From the NCBI GenBank assembly GCA_017591395.1, contig WEDG01000289.1, forward strand, positions 248,001-312,000: 64,000 nucleotides of DNA. Direction: 5' to 3'. This document shows positions 1 to 13,610 of the stretch, in pieces. This DNA is from Schistocephalus solidus. Lineage: Eukaryota > Platyhelminthes > Cestoda > Diphyllobothriidea > Diphyllobothriidae. A model generated the notes under the pieces. It did not search any database, had not been told where the DNA came from, and was given only the letters and a program-made list of their open reading frames with translations. Numbering within the stretch: the first letter of the stretch is position 1; every line of letters begins with the position of its first letter. The position numbers and the translations under genes are program-made.

Positions 1-10
1 CCCCCTCCAG

Positions 11-3000
11 AATCTTCAAAACGCGTTTTCCGTCGCTGAAGAGAAATTGGGAATCACTCCTCTCCTCGACCCTGCTGACGTATGTGTCGAGCAGCCAGAT
101 GAAAAATCAATCATAACCTACGTCGTGACATACTACCACTTCTTCAACAAGCTAAAGGCTGATAGTGTGCATTCCAAGAGGATTGGGAAAGTTGTAAATC
201 AGGCTATCGAGTCCTCAGAATTGACAAACCAATATGAACGACTGACATCTGACCTTCTTACATGGATTCAAAATACCATTGAATTGCTAAACGATAGGGT
301 CTTCGCAAATTCTTTACCAGATGTTCAGCACCAACTTGCTGGCTTCAACACGTACCGAACCATCGACAAACCACCAAAGTTCGCGGAAAAGGGAGCACTT
401 GAGGTTCTGTTATTTACACTTCAGAGTAAGATGCGAGCAAACAATCAGAAAGTTTACACTCCAACTGAAGGAAAGTCGATTGCTGATATAAATCGAGCCT
501 GGGAGAACCTCGAAAGAGCTGAACATGCTCGTGAGCTTGCTCTGCGTGATGAGCTAATCCGTCAAGAGAAGCTTGCCCAACTAGCCACCCGATTTGACCG
601 TAAGGCCGGGATGCGTGAGGCCTGGCTGTCCGAGAACCAGCGTCTTTTGGCCCAGTACAACTTCGGCTCCGATCTGGCTGCTGTGGAGGCTGCTACGAAG
701 AAACATGAGGCCATTGAGACCGACATCTCTGCCTACGAAGAGCGCGTCAACGCTGTTGTTAGTGTTGCAGAGGAATTGCAACTTGAGAATTACTATGACA
801 ATGACAGAATACAGGCGCGACGCGAGACTGTCCTCCGCTTGTGGCAAAATCTGCTTGATTTGCTCCGCAAGCGACGTAGCTGTTTGGCTTTAAGCCTCGA
901 GTTGCAGCACGTCTTCCAGGAAATGTCATACTTACAGGACTGGATCGATGAAATCGGTAACCGGCTAAAATCCGAAGACTATGGCAAACACCTCATGGGT
1001 GTTGAGGACTTATTACAGAAGCATGGACTCTTAGAAGCCGATATTCGTGTTCTTGATGGTCGTCTCAATCATGTTCTGGAGCAAGCACAAGTGTTTATTG
1101 ACTGTAATTTCCCTGATAACATCGACTATCGCCCCATTGAGCCCGAGGTTGTTGAAAAGCGTGGACGGGACTTGCGTGCCGCTTATGACCAACTACACGA
1201 TCTAGCGGCGACCCGCAAGCATGCTCTCGATGACTCGCGCAAAATGTGGCAGTTCTTCTGGGACATGGACGATGAAAAAGAGTGGATAAAAGAGAAGAGT
1301 CAGCTCATGTCAAGTCCGGATCTCGGCCATGATCTCAGCTCCGTGGAACGACTTCTACGAAAACATCGTGCCCTAGAAGAGGAGTGCCAAACTCGCCATG
1401 GCGTCTTTCAGGCCAGTTTGGATTCCGGCAAGAAGTTAATTGAGGAGGACAACCGCGGCAAGGAGAATGTACAACGACGCATTGACGAGATGCGTGATTT
1501 GTGGGACCAATTGGCTGATCAAACGGCTGAACGTAAACAGCGTCTCCAGGAATCTCAAGAATTCTTCCAGTTAATGGCCGATTGCGATGATGCCGATGCC
1601 TGGCTCCTTGATCAACAACGTATCGCAAGCAACGAGGACGTTGGTGTCAAGATGTCTACCACAGAGTCACTCCTCAAAATTAATCAGGAACTAATGGAGA
1701 ACCTCGAGGCATACCGTGAGACCGTCAATCAACTGCATGCCACAGCTGCCAAGGTCTCTGATTACCCCGATATTGATGGTGGAATGATCGCCTCACGTCT
1801 CGATGGCGTAGACAAGAACTATTCAAAGGCCATCGAGCTTGCCAAGCTTAGACAGCAACGCCTCCTAGATGCCCTGTCTATGTACAAACTCTTTGACGTC
1901 TCTGACACTGTTAGAACCTGGATCACTGAAAAGGAGAAATTGCTTACCACACTTTGTCCTTCGGATGAGATCGAGGAACTCGAAGTTATTCGCCATCGGT
2001 TCGAGTGCTTCGAAAAGGAGATGACAAGCAACGCCGAGAAAGTTGGCAATGTGAACAAACTCTCTGCGTCGCTCCTAGACAAGGATCATCCTGACGCGCA
2101 ACAAATTGTGGTTCACCAAGATACACTAAATGCCACCTGGAACGAACTTGCCGATTTGGTTGAAAAGCAGAAGGGCCAGTTAGATTTGGCTTATCAGTAC
2201 AACCAGTACCTTATCGAATGTACCGAGACGGCTAATTGGATTAAGGAGAAGGAACATCTTATCGAGTCCACAGACGAGTTGGGCAACGACCTGGAGGGAA
2301 TTATGCAATTGCAGCGCAGGTTAAGTGGTCTTCAGCGTGATCTGCAGGCCATCCAAGCCAAGATTGATTACGTGGACGAACAGGCAGACCTTTTGGAGGC
2401 TGCGAAACCAGAGGCTTCCGAGGCAAGTTGCCAAGTTTTTGTAATCGTATTTTCTCCAGGTTATTCAGACGGAAAGGAAAAAACTTCATGATCTGTGGGA
2501 TGAGTTAAAGGACATGATAAAGGAGCGCGATGACAGGCTAAATGATTCAAGTGAACTACAGCGGTTCCTGCAGGACTTCGATCACTTCCAGATGTGGTTG
2601 CGGCGCATGCAGACCACCGTTGCATCCGAGGACGTTCCTAATACATTGACGGTAACTTAGTTTGGCCTAACTGTCTGAGCATTTTAAAGTAATTCGGTTC
2701 AGCACTATAGGAATAGTCTGTTTTATAGTGAAATGTAATCTATATTTTTTGCTTACAACCTTTCCTGTATATTATTTTTCATCTAAACCGTTAGGAAGCA
2801 GAAAAACTTGTCCAGGATCATGAGCAAGTAAGAATGGAGATCGATGGCTACGCTGACGATTTCAACCGCCTGATGGAAATGGGACGCAAGGTCACAGAAA
2901 ACCAAACTGATCCACAGTACGTGTACTTGGCTCAGCGTCTGGACGTTATTGCTGAAAACTGGGATGCCCTGCAAAAAATGTGTGATGACCGGGAAAAAGT

Positions 3001-6000
3001 TCTTAAGCAGGATCTGGAGGCCCAGGTTAGTATGAATATTCGTTGCCGAGTGGTTTTTGTTGTGAAGCTGAATTCGTTTAAAATTACTGTCAGGAACCAT
3101 GATATCACTAATAATTAACTTGAGCTCTAGACCAATTTCTCCTTCACGTAGAGGAGCAATTTTGGTCACTTTTCCTCTTTGGGCTTTCCCAGGACATTGC
3201 TTTTTTTCCTCTTCTCCACTTCAAACCATCTTTTTCGCCGTATCTTTAGACCTTCTTCCGGGATGCGATCCAGTCGGATGTCATTATCAATAAACAGGAG
3301 AACTTCGTCTCCAAGGAGGTTCCGGTAAGTGGTATACCTTGGAGTCTCCTGCTCTTCGGTTTAACACGAATTTGTCGAAAGCGTATGTTGATTTTTTATA
3401 AGATCAAGGGATTCTGAACTTCTGTCTCAGGTGCATGATCGCTAGCCATATTGAAGCTGTCGAAGCGAATGACCAAGTTATTACTTCAGATAGCCAAACA
3501 ACCACCATAATCGCAACACGCACTACTTTAAAGTGGGCTACTTTCCTTTAGTCCGTTACGAAACACTGTCTTTGAGGTTCTTATTAACCGTATTGGTATC
3601 GCCTTTGCATGCGCAATCAAGCTTTCTATGTTAGACTGAGTAAGACTTTGACTTTTTCAGACTTCTCCTGAAGCCTTGCAAGAGGCCATCCAGAGCCACG
3701 AAAGTTTTATGGCCGCTCTTCCAGCCAGCGACGAGAAGATTGATCATGTCATTGCCGTGGGTCGTGAACTGGCCGCACGTGGTGTCTTCCCTACCGAAAA
3801 GATTCAATTAAAGTGCGACCAACTTGAGCAAAGGTTCGTCACTCAACCTTTTTTATACATCCACTTTTCGACAAGTTAATCTGCTAGTTTGTTAATGCTT
3901 TCGCGCTCACTTTTAGACGGGCTGCAGTCAAACAGAAGGCCCAGGAACGATCAGCCCTATTGGCTCAACAAGGCCAACTGCAAGGATTCTGCCAAGACGT
4001 TGATGATGTAAGTACTATCTCACCGAATATTAAGCTGGTGGCTGCAGTTTTCAGTGAGGCTACTTACTTTCACCTGTTTTGCGTCTCAGGTAGAGGAATG
4101 GATCGCTGAGAAAAACATTGTTGCCCAGGCCGCTCCACCCCCTCGAGACCAATTTGGTATTGCAGCGATCTACAGCAAGTTCAAGACCTTCGAAAGCGAG
4201 CTTGATGCCAACAAAGACAAAATCGAGAAGGTCATCCAGGCCGGTGAACAACTTATGCTTGAGCAACCAGAACTTCAGGCCCAGATTGAGCCGCGTGTAG
4301 AGGTGCTTCGTCGTCAGTGGGATGATCTCAACACTCAGGCCGTTGATCAAAGTGCCAAGCTGGCCGATTCGAATAGAGAAGCTCTATTTGACGAGACAGC
4401 CAAGTCAATGCTCACGTGGATTACGGAAATCAGCTCCCAGATAGTTACTACGACCGAGGAAGTTACAGAGGAGGTTGGACTTGTTGAGCTCAATGAGCAG
4501 ATCAAGGACCAGGAGAAGAAGGAGCAGGAACTCGTTGCCAAGCGCAAGATGCTGGAGGATATGGCTGTAAGCTTTGAATCATCGTTTCTTACATCAGCCT
4601 CACTACGGTTGACGTGACTCCTATTGGTAGTTTTGTTACAATTCTACTGGCTTCGGCGTATAATTTCCATGTTTGATAAGACGTGAAATGCATGCGATAC
4701 ACATGCGATCGGTGTCCCCGGAGGAGCTTTCATATGAAGTTTCGCTGTGGTCTTGACGGCGTAAATTCATGGCTTCAAAGAAACTTCAGTAGATAAGTTC
4801 ATCGGCCACACTTTGTCAAACTAAACTGAACAGATTTAGGATGGACTTTCTTCCACTGCTGAGCTTTTAACTCGTCTTAGGCAGCTCTGTAACCGTTCAC
4901 GAGTATAACAACAACACCGACGTATATAGGGTACTGATGATTCGGATTTGAGTCTCGTCAGTGAGTACAGTTCTGCTCCACATTTATATAGTTTGATCAT
5001 GCACGTTGCATGGATTGAATAAATGTGGATATCAAGCGCTTACCCAGGCGATATTAATTTGTCACATTTACTAGATTCCCTTTAATTCCTCTGCGCTTCA
5101 ACCTATAGGGCATATTATCGACGCTTTTTCGTTGCAGACTCACGCAGAAAAGTTGAAGGAACAGTACCCTGAACGCAAGGATGAGTTCGAGCAGGTTCAC
5201 AAGGAAGTTCGCATCCGATTGACCGAACTAGAAGCTCCGATGGCTGACCGCCGTGAACGCCTAGCTAAACAGAAGCGAATTCGTCAGTTCTTCCGAGACC
5301 TGGAGGATGAAAAGGACTGGGTACGCGAGAAACTTCAACTTCTGGAGGACTCCAACCGGTTGGGTAATAGCCTTCTTTCTTGCCAGCAACTCAAGCGTCG
5401 TCACCGCATGCTAGCCAATGAGGTTGACAATCACCACCCCCGCATCGAGGCCATCTGCAACGTGAGTGTGTACTTTATGTATTTAAAGTTTTCATCCTAT
5501 AGACTTGACCTCACACCACTGAAACCCCGAGTACTCAAAACCAACCCGAATGATGCACCTGCTTTTCATAACGGTGTACCGTGGTACTGTCTGCTGAGTT
5601 CTTTGTATGCCCTTTTTATAATATCTCGGTGGTAGCTCTTAGATAGTTTAATTTCGCAACTGCTCAGGGTTACCCAGACTGGTGTTTTGTCTTCAGTCAT
5701 AAACCACTTTCCTTTGTCGAATAAACTAAATTTGCAAACTGCCACTGCCCATGCAACAATTTCGGCTTTTTCCTAGGACGTCCATGTTGTGTTTCTGTGT
5801 ATTCGTTCCTTACAAATACCCATGTGCTTATGTGCTCACTTTGCTGTCGTTTAAAGACCAGCGAGCGTTCTTTTCGAATGGTTTACGCTGGTTATTCACT
5901 GTCCTTCGGCGTTTTCGTTGCAAACATAACATATCTCACTGACTAAATTACTACATCTGTTCATTTTCCAGCCTATGTATATTTTGTTTGACTGTTTTAG

Positions 6001-9000
6001 GAGGGTGAAACCATGATTAACGAAGGTCATCCACACGCTGCTAATGTACGTGAGGGAATTGATGAACTGCACGCCCTGTGGGCAGACCTGCAGAAGGCTG
6101 TAGCAGCCCGCCAAGATGCCTTGGATCTGAACGAGGTGGCCCAGCAGTACCTGTTTGATGCCAGTGAGGCTGAAGCTTGGATGGGTGAACAGGAACTATA
6201 TCTTATGAGCAGCGAAAAAGCGAAGGTGCGTCTGTCTGCTGACTTAAATCTAATTTGTGTACAAGTTAGCGTGTGTGGTATGAGATGAATTTTACGAAAC
6301 CCCTCTCTAGCCTTCACTTTTCCCCTCTTCAGGATGAGCAGGGTGCAAACAGTGCCATGAAGAAGCACGAACTGCTGCAAAAGACTATTGAGAACTACGC
6401 TGGTGAGATTCGGTCGCTGGGCGATCGTAGTCGTGCCATGATCGAAGGCAACCACCCTGAAGCTGAAGCAGTTGCCTCCAAACAGTCACGTGTAGATAGG
6501 ATGTATGCTGGGCTACACGATCTTTGTCTTGAAAGGCGCCTTCGTTTGGAAGAAATTCTGAAACTTTACAGTCTCCTCCGAGAAATTCTTGATCTTGAAG
6601 TAAGTTTGTCTGCAAATATATTTTTGCACTCTTCTTTTTGAACATTTTGGCAACAGTCACCCGCAACATATATTATTTTTCGTTTTTCCTTGAATGCTAT
6701 TCTATCCATTTGTAGGCCTGGATAGCTGAGCGCACTGTGATAGCTAGTAGTCACGAGATGGGTGCCGATTACGAACACTGCTGCCTCCTTCGCGAGCGTT
6801 TCGCCGAGTTCTCTCGCGAAACCAACGAGCTGGGTAAACATCGTGTGAATGCCGCCAATGAACTCTGCGATGCGCTCATTACACAGGGCCATGGTGAGGC
6901 CGCAGAAATCGCCAGCTGGAAGGATCGTGTTAACGAGGCTTGGGCCGACTTGTTGGAACTGATTGAAACTCGCATTCAACTCCTAAAGGCCGCTTGGGAT
7001 CTGCATAAGTTCCTTTGTGACTGTCAGGTGCTTTTTGTTTAATACTGGTAGTCAATTTATGTATTTCAGTGCCCATACTTGATCTCTGGACTCTCTTGGC
7101 TGAACAAGTCGAAGTTTTCCCACCTGTCCCATCTATAGACTGGTCTCAATCTTATTTTTTGCCTTTTTGTTTAGGATGTCCTTGATCGCATTGCTGAGAA
7201 AGCTGGTGCGATTCCCGAAGATGTTGGCCGAGATGCTAAGGCTGTTGCTGTCTTGCAGAGGAAGCACATCGCCTTCGAATCAGAGCTGACACGACTTGGC
7301 CAGCAGGTTTGTGGTCTCCTATGATTCTGTCCTCTTCTATGACGAACCGTTGAATTTACAACCTCTTATTTGACGTCTTTGGGACTCTAGGTAGAAGAGG
7401 TTGTCGAATTTGCCACTACACTCCTTCCAAGTTACGCCGGTGATAAGGAGCGTATCATCTGTGATCGGCGTGATGAGGTTGTCCAGGCCTGGCGCCAGCT
7501 GCAATACTCTGCTGAGCAGCGCAAGGTTCACCTCCTCGATGCTAGCGATGTGCACCGATTCTTCGCTATGGTCCGGGAGCTTCGTCTCTGGATGGAAATG
7601 ATGCAGACTGAGATGAGTTCTAAGGAAAAGCCAAGGTTAGCTCGATTATAAATAACTCATCAGAATTTGGGTGAGTTTGCTTTTTTCTGTGAGCAACTTG
7701 CGACTGACATTCACTTCTTTGTTATATCATAGGATAATACGCATTTACTTTGTAGGGATGTTTCGGGTGTTGAGCTGCTCATGAATAATCATCGAAGTCT
7801 GGAAGCTGAAATAGATGCCCGCGAAGAAAACTTTAGCATCTGCCTGAGCCTCGGTCGCACACTGTTGAACAGAAACCACCCACGCCAAGAAGAAATTCGT
7901 GAGAAATGCATTCAGGTTCGTTGAAGATTTTGTCCTTCCCCAGCCATGCTTACTTTTCGAACGCGGTTGATGAGGGAAAATAAATGTGCTTTGTTTTTTA
8001 GCTGGTTACTGAGCGTATTTTATTGTCTGAACAATGGAACGACAGATGGGAGCACCTGAAACTAATCCTCGAGGTTTACCAGTTTGCACGGGATGCTGCG
8101 GTTGCAGAGGCCTGGTTAATCGCCCAAGAATCCTTCATCAAGAGCTCAGATCTAGGTGAATCTTTAGATGAAACCCTAGCCCTTTTGAAGAAGCATCTGG
8201 CCTTCGAACGTGCTGCTGCCACGCAGGAGGAGCGTTTCTTGGCTCTCCAGAAACTGACTCACGTAAGCGGCCTCGCTTTACTGGTTCCTCGATTTGTCAA
8301 TCTCGTTTTATACGTCGGCATTGCACCTGGTTTTTTTTAACAAATAGGTTTCAGGTGGGCTCTCCTATCTCCGTAGTTTCTTTGAAATTAACAAAATGCC
8401 TTTTGTCAAATATAATCTGCAACCTTTTTTAGCTTGAACTGAAAGCAAGTGAGCGAACGCCGGAAAGCGAAGCAGCCCGTCTTGAGCTCAGGAAACAGAA
8501 AATTTCCGAAGCTACACGTGAATTCCAACCGCCCAAACAACCGGTGCCCTTGACTCCTGCGCAGGCGTCCGTTGCAGCCGCAGGTGTTGGTAGCGCGCCA
8601 GGGCGCCCGGGCGTTGAAACACCAACGAGTCGTAGCATCCGCGAGAGCATCGACTCCGGCCGCCCACCCCCTAGCAACCTTGAAGCTCTTCTCCATCGAA
8701 AGCACGAGTGGGAATCGGCCACGAAAAAGGCCTCTGCTCGATCCTGGCACGAACTCTACTTTGTGCTCTCGGCCGCTACCGGCACCTTGTCAGCATACAA
8801 GGACCAAAAGCATGCCCATGAAAAGCCTGGTGATCTGTATCACAAGGAGGCCCCCGTTAGTCTGGCTGGAGCGGTCGCAGTCCCGGCAACAAACTACGAG
8901 AAGCGCATGTACGTGTTCCGCCTGAAACTCGAAAACGGGGGAGAGTCTCTTTTCCAGGCACGTAGCGATGACGAGATGCACAACTGGATAGAAGCAATTA

Positions 9001-9182
9001 ACGCTATATCTAATAGCCTCGGTGGTCTGTCATCCGCCTCCGCTAGCTTGGCTGCTGGTAAAGCAGCCACTTTACCGTCTACAGCTCTTCAACTCGAGGA
9101 GTCACAGCAAACCAGCAGTAGTAGTCAGGCCCACTCCAAAGCTCCCAAGAAGAAGTTCCTTACACTTATGCGCAAAAAGTGA
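11..9182 (+). CDS. beta-Spec: Beta-spectrin, 5'-truncated by window edge, 16 exons
   Basis: Beta-spectrin pairs with alpha-spectrin in the sub-membrane actin skeleton. Exons that join in frame: 11-2422, 2460-2651, 2795-3025, 3250-3324, 3661-3833, 3917-4007, 4090-4566, 5138-5461, 6001-6225, 6333-6599, 6716-7027, 7175-7306, 7391-7635, 7756-7915, 8002-8262, 8433-9182. They total 6327 nt, 2108 codons plus TGA. Residues 1 to about 50 (NLQNAF..., [14 protein letters not shown]) are the end of the second calponin-homology domain. A long run of about 106-residue three-helix spectrin repeats follows, with recurrent W in helix A. Next come a Pro/Ser/Ala-rich linker (about 1880-1940), a PH domain (about 1942-2050, from RKHEWE to NWIEAI) and a Lys-rich tail ending MRKK. 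The actin-binding CH1 domain lies upstream of the window. A pyrimidine-rich AG at 9-10 marks the first exon start. Length fits the conventional, not the heavy, beta class. Exon ends were chosen by splice signals plus phase; individual ends could be off by a few bases. Confidence 0.95.
2423..2459 (+). other. 37-bp GC-AG intron of beta-spectrin
   Basis: The exon ends ...GAG and is followed by GCAAGT, the usual consensus of GC-type donors; the acceptor is TTTTCTCCAG. Removing these 37 bases keeps phase 0 and restores beta-spectrin homology ([17 protein letters not shown] follows). Without splicing the frame runs into a stop at 2489-2491. The only nearby GT (2427) would break the frame with this acceptor. 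Confidence 0.85.
3325..3660 (+). other. Beta-spectrin intron, 336 bp
   Basis: It starts GTAAGT and ends TTTTTCAG and is phase 0. I see no repeat or coding segment in it. Confidence 0.85.
4567..5137 (+). other. Beta-spectrin intron, 571 bp
   Basis: It starts GTAAGC, ends CGTTGCAG and is phase 0. It contains an 8-bp perfect hairpin (one G-U pair) with arms 4933-4940 and 4955-4962, of unknown meaning. Otherwise it is unremarkable A+T-rich intron sequence. Confidence 0.85.
5462..6000 (+). other. Beta-spectrin intron, 539 bp
   Basis: It starts GTGAGT, ends CTGTTTTAG and is phase 0. No exon-like spectrin homology was seen inside it; reading through from the upstream exon gives an unrelated tail. 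Confidence 0.85.
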
Positions 9183-10785
9183 TCCCCTTGTAGCTGTCCC
9201 ACTCACGCACATTATTTGTGCAAACAGAGCTGATGAAATCTAGTTTTTTTGATTCTAATGCAGCCCGTCATGCCGGCTCGTGCACACCCTCATCCACTTA
9301 GTTTCGAAGTCCGTGATTCTTTTGCATTTTCTATCGGCTTTCAATCCTACTCGTTCCATATCCCTGCTTTCTATGCTACTTCCCACTTGCGCAAAGTTTG
9401 CCTTTTGGGGTTGAGCTGTTTGGACCGGATTCCATGTCCAATCTGAACTTTTTTCTTCCAAGTTTGTCCAAACAGGAATTGGCCTCATGATGATGTAGCA
9501 TTTGTTCTTTGGTTCGGAACATCTGAGATCTTTGCTTCTCGGGCTTTTCGCCCATATATTTCGCGCAAGATGTCATTTGTAACGAGTACGTACGTGCGGC
9601 CGGCCATTTCGAGTGGTCACATTCCTGTTGTTGCTGCGAATGTCGGTCTGAGCGGATTACACCCCTCCCTACCCCAAGGTCTGCTTCAAATCCCCGAAGC
9701 GTCAATGTCCATCTGAGTGCTCGCTTTATTTCAAACACTTACCTCCCCCATCTATCTCCCCTTCAAGGCAGACTATGGCGCCTCGCTGCTTTGCTAGCAC
9801 GCGGAATTCTTATGCCCTCTGTTCCCTGGGCGTTTTGGCTTTAATTTCTTCAACAGCTGGTATATGCACTTTGAACCGATTATTAGGTAACTTTATACCA
9901 AGCTTCTGTTTCTCATCACCGTCTGCGTTGCGAACGCCAGTGTTTCAGTTCACAAAATTCGCCCTGGCCTTGTAAATGTGTGTTCGTAAAATTGTCAAAG
10001 TTAATTTTGTCATTACAAATTAATCTGCCTTTCCTTCTTTGGGCTGTCCCCCTGCAACCACACCCACCTTGCCTCGCTCGACTTTCGATTTCGTTCGCTG
10101 GTGCTTGCTCACCCTTCCTTCCTTCTACTGGGATGCATTTTGTTGGTAAACCCGTGTTTTTGTGTTTTGAACCTCGTTTTCTGTAGAGATTTATCCTACT
10201 GCCTCCAAAATAATGAGCACTTGTCGAAACATCTTACTTTTCCGCTGGTGACTTCTTGCTTGAGGCCTGCCATAATCCGTTTCATCGAACTGCTTCGTCA
10301 GCCTGACTGTTTATTCAATTACCCGGATCCCTGTAGCATAATTTTGCAGTTCGCTTCATAATTCACCTGGACTGTTCGCATTAGCATGACGACCATAGTA
10401 GATGCCTGAAGATGACTTTGTTATTTATTCCACGCCGTTGCAGGTGCATCAGTTGTCTCGTCATGATAGATAGCCTGTGTAAAGTAGCTGCGTTTCGGTG
10501 ACCGATGTTTGGAGGTTATTGTGCGTGTTGGCTGCAGTGCTCATGTCAGTAACAAGAGTGTGCCGTTGTGCGCTTCGTGAGTCCGGTGAGAGATCTCTTC
10601 GCTAGTATTAATTTGCTACAGCGGCTGAATATTCGCTTCCGTCAGCCTTTCTCTGGCCTGCTCGAAATGACTTAGAATGAAAGGAGACAAGCCCGCAAGA
10701 GGTGTTGTTGGCCAAGGCAACATGACACGAACCGTCGACAGACAACCGCAAGATGAGGGATGAAAAATGCGGACACGTCAATAAA
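9183..10785 (+). other. Probable beta-spectrin 3' UTR and flank
   Basis: No recognisable coding sequence follows the TGA at 9180-9182. The first canonical AATAAA I found on the plus strand is at 10780-10785, so the 3' UTR could extend that far, but a non-canonical signal nearer the stop cannot be excluded. The short reading frames here look like chance. Confidence 0.35.
10780..10785 (+). promoter_or_regulatory. Candidate polyadenylation signal AATAAA
   Basis: This is a canonical hexamer about 1.6 kb downstream of the beta-spectrin stop codon, and the first on the coding strand after it. Position alone supports it. Confidence 0.25.
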
Positions 10786-10969
10786 ATTCTGGCCTAGCCT
10801 GACAAAGAAGCGCTACGACCACATGTTGCTTGGTCTGAAAAATGCATAATTACCATTTTGCGACTCCCGGTTGATCTGACATTGACGGTATTGGGTTGCA
10901 CGTATAGCTTGTATGCAGCTTAAGGACGAAACAGACAGCAGATAAACGGTGTAAGTGGGTGCCAACATG

Positions 10970-12640
10970 CGAATTGTCATTTGACGTAAGTAACTTGGTT
11001 GATCGGGGAGGCGGGACGGCTCAGGCGCTGAGCTAAGGAAGAAGCGATGCTGGGCGAACTCGTGCAGAAAGTCGAAATGACTGGGTGGGATATCACAACA
11101 ATTATTTGCTTATTCCTGGGAATGGATGCATGGAGTTCGTCCTGGAAACAAAAGACTGTTGATAAATAATATTTATAGATCTGATAGAGAGGTGTTACTG
11201 CGTCAGTTTTACGCATATCAAGACATCGGTTAAATGTGACCTGGTTGTCAGCAAGAGAATCAGTGGTGGTACTGTTATTTGGCCACAGGCAGAAAACCAG
11301 GCTTGAATTGGGCCATTTGTCGGTGCGCTTGGAGAAGTCCACGGAGAAACTTTGCAGTCTAGTCCAACCAATCTCGCTTCCAGCTGGGTAAATGTGGTGG
11401 CAAACTGCGTGTACGGCGAATTAGCAGGCACCGGAAATTACCTAAGGGAAGGGGATGATGTACGAAGGCATCACCCTCGAATAGGGATATACCGACATGC
11501 GTGTTTCGGTGAGCCATTGTCCGGCTCTTCAACCGTTTGCACTGGAGGTGAACGATCAATTCTATCCTTGTTTCTTTGGCGTCAATCCCCTTAAACACAT
11601 TTCAGGTTGTCAGAGACTAAAGATTAAAATGGTCGGACCCCCTCCGGCTTCGGTGGACTTCGTCGATATCCGTTCTGTAGTGCAGCACCAGCTGTTAGAA
11701 ATTTTATTTGACAAACTTATTGAAGCCATGTCGCTGTGCTGTAAACCGGTGAGGTGTAGAACTTTTAGTGGTCGAACAGTTCTGCTTCCTACGGATAACC
11801 TTGGTAATTTGTTTGCTTATTGGTTTTGCACTCAGGAAACTTATCTTTCAAAGACAAATGGCCAAGGTTCAGTTCAAAGAGACGCGCCGTGGAGTCGGGA
11901 GTGGAATAAGTCGACGCTCCCCTAGAGCGATTTAAGGAGAAGCAGTGAGGCTGCAGCAAGTGAGTAGATAGGAACCAGGTGAAAAGTGGTTGGTGCTTCT
12001 GAAAGGTCATTGGGCGAAGAGTCATCGCCACTGAATAGAAGTACATCCTTTTTATCTAATTCTGGTAGACCAACACGTGCATTCATCAGTGCCGACAGTT
12101 GTCCCGATATTTACCATGAATTGTCCACAAAAGAAAAACGAGGATATCTCGCTGAAGTTGATGGATTTCGACCCAAATATCCATACCGATCTCCATTGGG
12201 CCTACAAGACTTCGCTGCCTATGGTTTACTCAAAGTTAGCTCATTGCTTTTTGAGGAGATTTGGGAAGCTGACGAGACTGAAAGTCGATTGTTCAAAAGG
12301 GCATTCGACACCGAACGATCGTTAATGTGTTCCTGAGGCAATGAAAGGTCTGAAGCAGTGTACGAACCGCTTAACATGGCATCTCAAGTGGCGTAGAAAA
12401 CCCCGAAATGGAGCATACAGAACTCCAAATGGATATGGGAAAATCAGTCTTCGTGTAGCCTCCTGCTAAGAGCCAGGTTGAACTCAGCAAGATGTCTGTA
12501 GGGTGCTGTAGCAAGAAAATTTTTATCGAAGCCAATACGAAACTATTCAATGCAACTAGTCAATATTTTATATGCTAGTTTGTAGTGTTGCTGACTCCTG
12601 AAAAGTACGCGCTTCATGTGATGATGCCGCGTGATTCACA
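10970..12640 (-). repeat. Interspersed repeat family C, copy 1 (minus)
   Basis: The reverse complement aligns with 31535-33370 over most of its length, at roughly 70% identity by eye. Shared blocks include ATCGACGAAGTCCACC (at 11662-11677) and CTTGCTGACAACCAGGTCAC (near 11240). One minus-strand frame (10977-11342, 121 residues) is also the better conserved frame in copy 2 (ADNQVTF..CL.MRKT and FCTSSPSI), which suggests a decayed transposon protein. I do not recognise its family. Confidence 0.7.
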
Positions 12641-13610
12641 CAATGCCTAGCTTGCAGACCATTTGAAGGGCCTGGTTAGTATGTGGAGCTGCTCACACGC
12701 AGTCTGTGAAGCTGGAAGAGGCCAGTCATAGCGCAGTAAAATCACGTAGTGCATTTCAGATGAAGTAAGATTGGTCACTAGAAGAACCCCTAGCATCCCT
12801 TGGTGTTAGGGATCGGTGGCCAACGGAGAAAATTATCCATCCAACTGAGATGAGTGCCTAAATACATAATGCACATCAACTTCAACGCAGCTATGGACCG
12901 CTGGCTTCAAGGTTATCTATGAGGTGCACCACACGCCGGATTAATTTGACTCCTGGACTACCGTAAACGGATTTTTAAAAATTAAGGTTGACGACCACCT
13001 TGAATCTTTTTCGCTCGGTTGATTCATTGTTTATGTGCCGCTTTGTCGGGATTCTTAGACTGTTTAGTGTTTTGAGAAAGTCAAAGGCTTACAGAAAGCC
13101 TAAACATATCTGGAGCATGGTTAAGCAAACATACTGAGCGCGTGTTCCAGAGTTTGTCCTGGAAAAATTACGGGAAAGGCATAGAGGGCATAGCGCTGGA
13201 AGCGGGATCCACGAGCTACCAGTGGAAATGAAAGCGACCGCAACTAGAATACTTAGGTCAACATCAAATTTACTGGGCCAACCAGGTAAATTGTGCAGTC
13301 GCAGTAAAATGATTTGAATAAGGAAATTACGTATAACCAGACTGTTCTAATGTCCTTAAAGACTACAAAACAACAGGAGATCAGCGCCAGCATACATAAT
13401 AAGGCAGCTGATGTAGTGGTCGTGAAACATGCTGACCGTACAATTTCGCTTCGTTCGAAACTCAGGTCTAGTCCAACTTTCTTCCGCGAACAGGTGCTTC
13501 GGATTAGTTTTAAACGAAATGAAGTTGAGAGAAAAGTTTCTGCAATTGCGAATCCGGAAGTTCCGTTTACCACATTAGGGAAATGCAATCTACAACGCTT
13601 TGGGCACTTA
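12641..13610. other. Intergenic, nothing recognised
   Basis: This is 970 bp between repeat C and the left inverted arm. The longest frames (13253-13588 minus and 13314-13646 plus) overlap on opposite strands and match no family I know. It has no counterpart on the right side, where 31130-31534 is a family A repeat. Confidence 0.5.

Noticed and set aside
581..847. Opposite-strand and out-of-frame ORFs within the beta-spectrin exons
   Set aside because: They are shadows of the long spectrin coding exons.
4933..4962. CTGATGA followed by CGTCAG in a beta-spectrin intron, resembling the hammerhead motifs
   Set aside because: There is no GAAA, and the segment is better explained as a simple 8-bp hairpin (ACTGATGA with TCGTCAGT).
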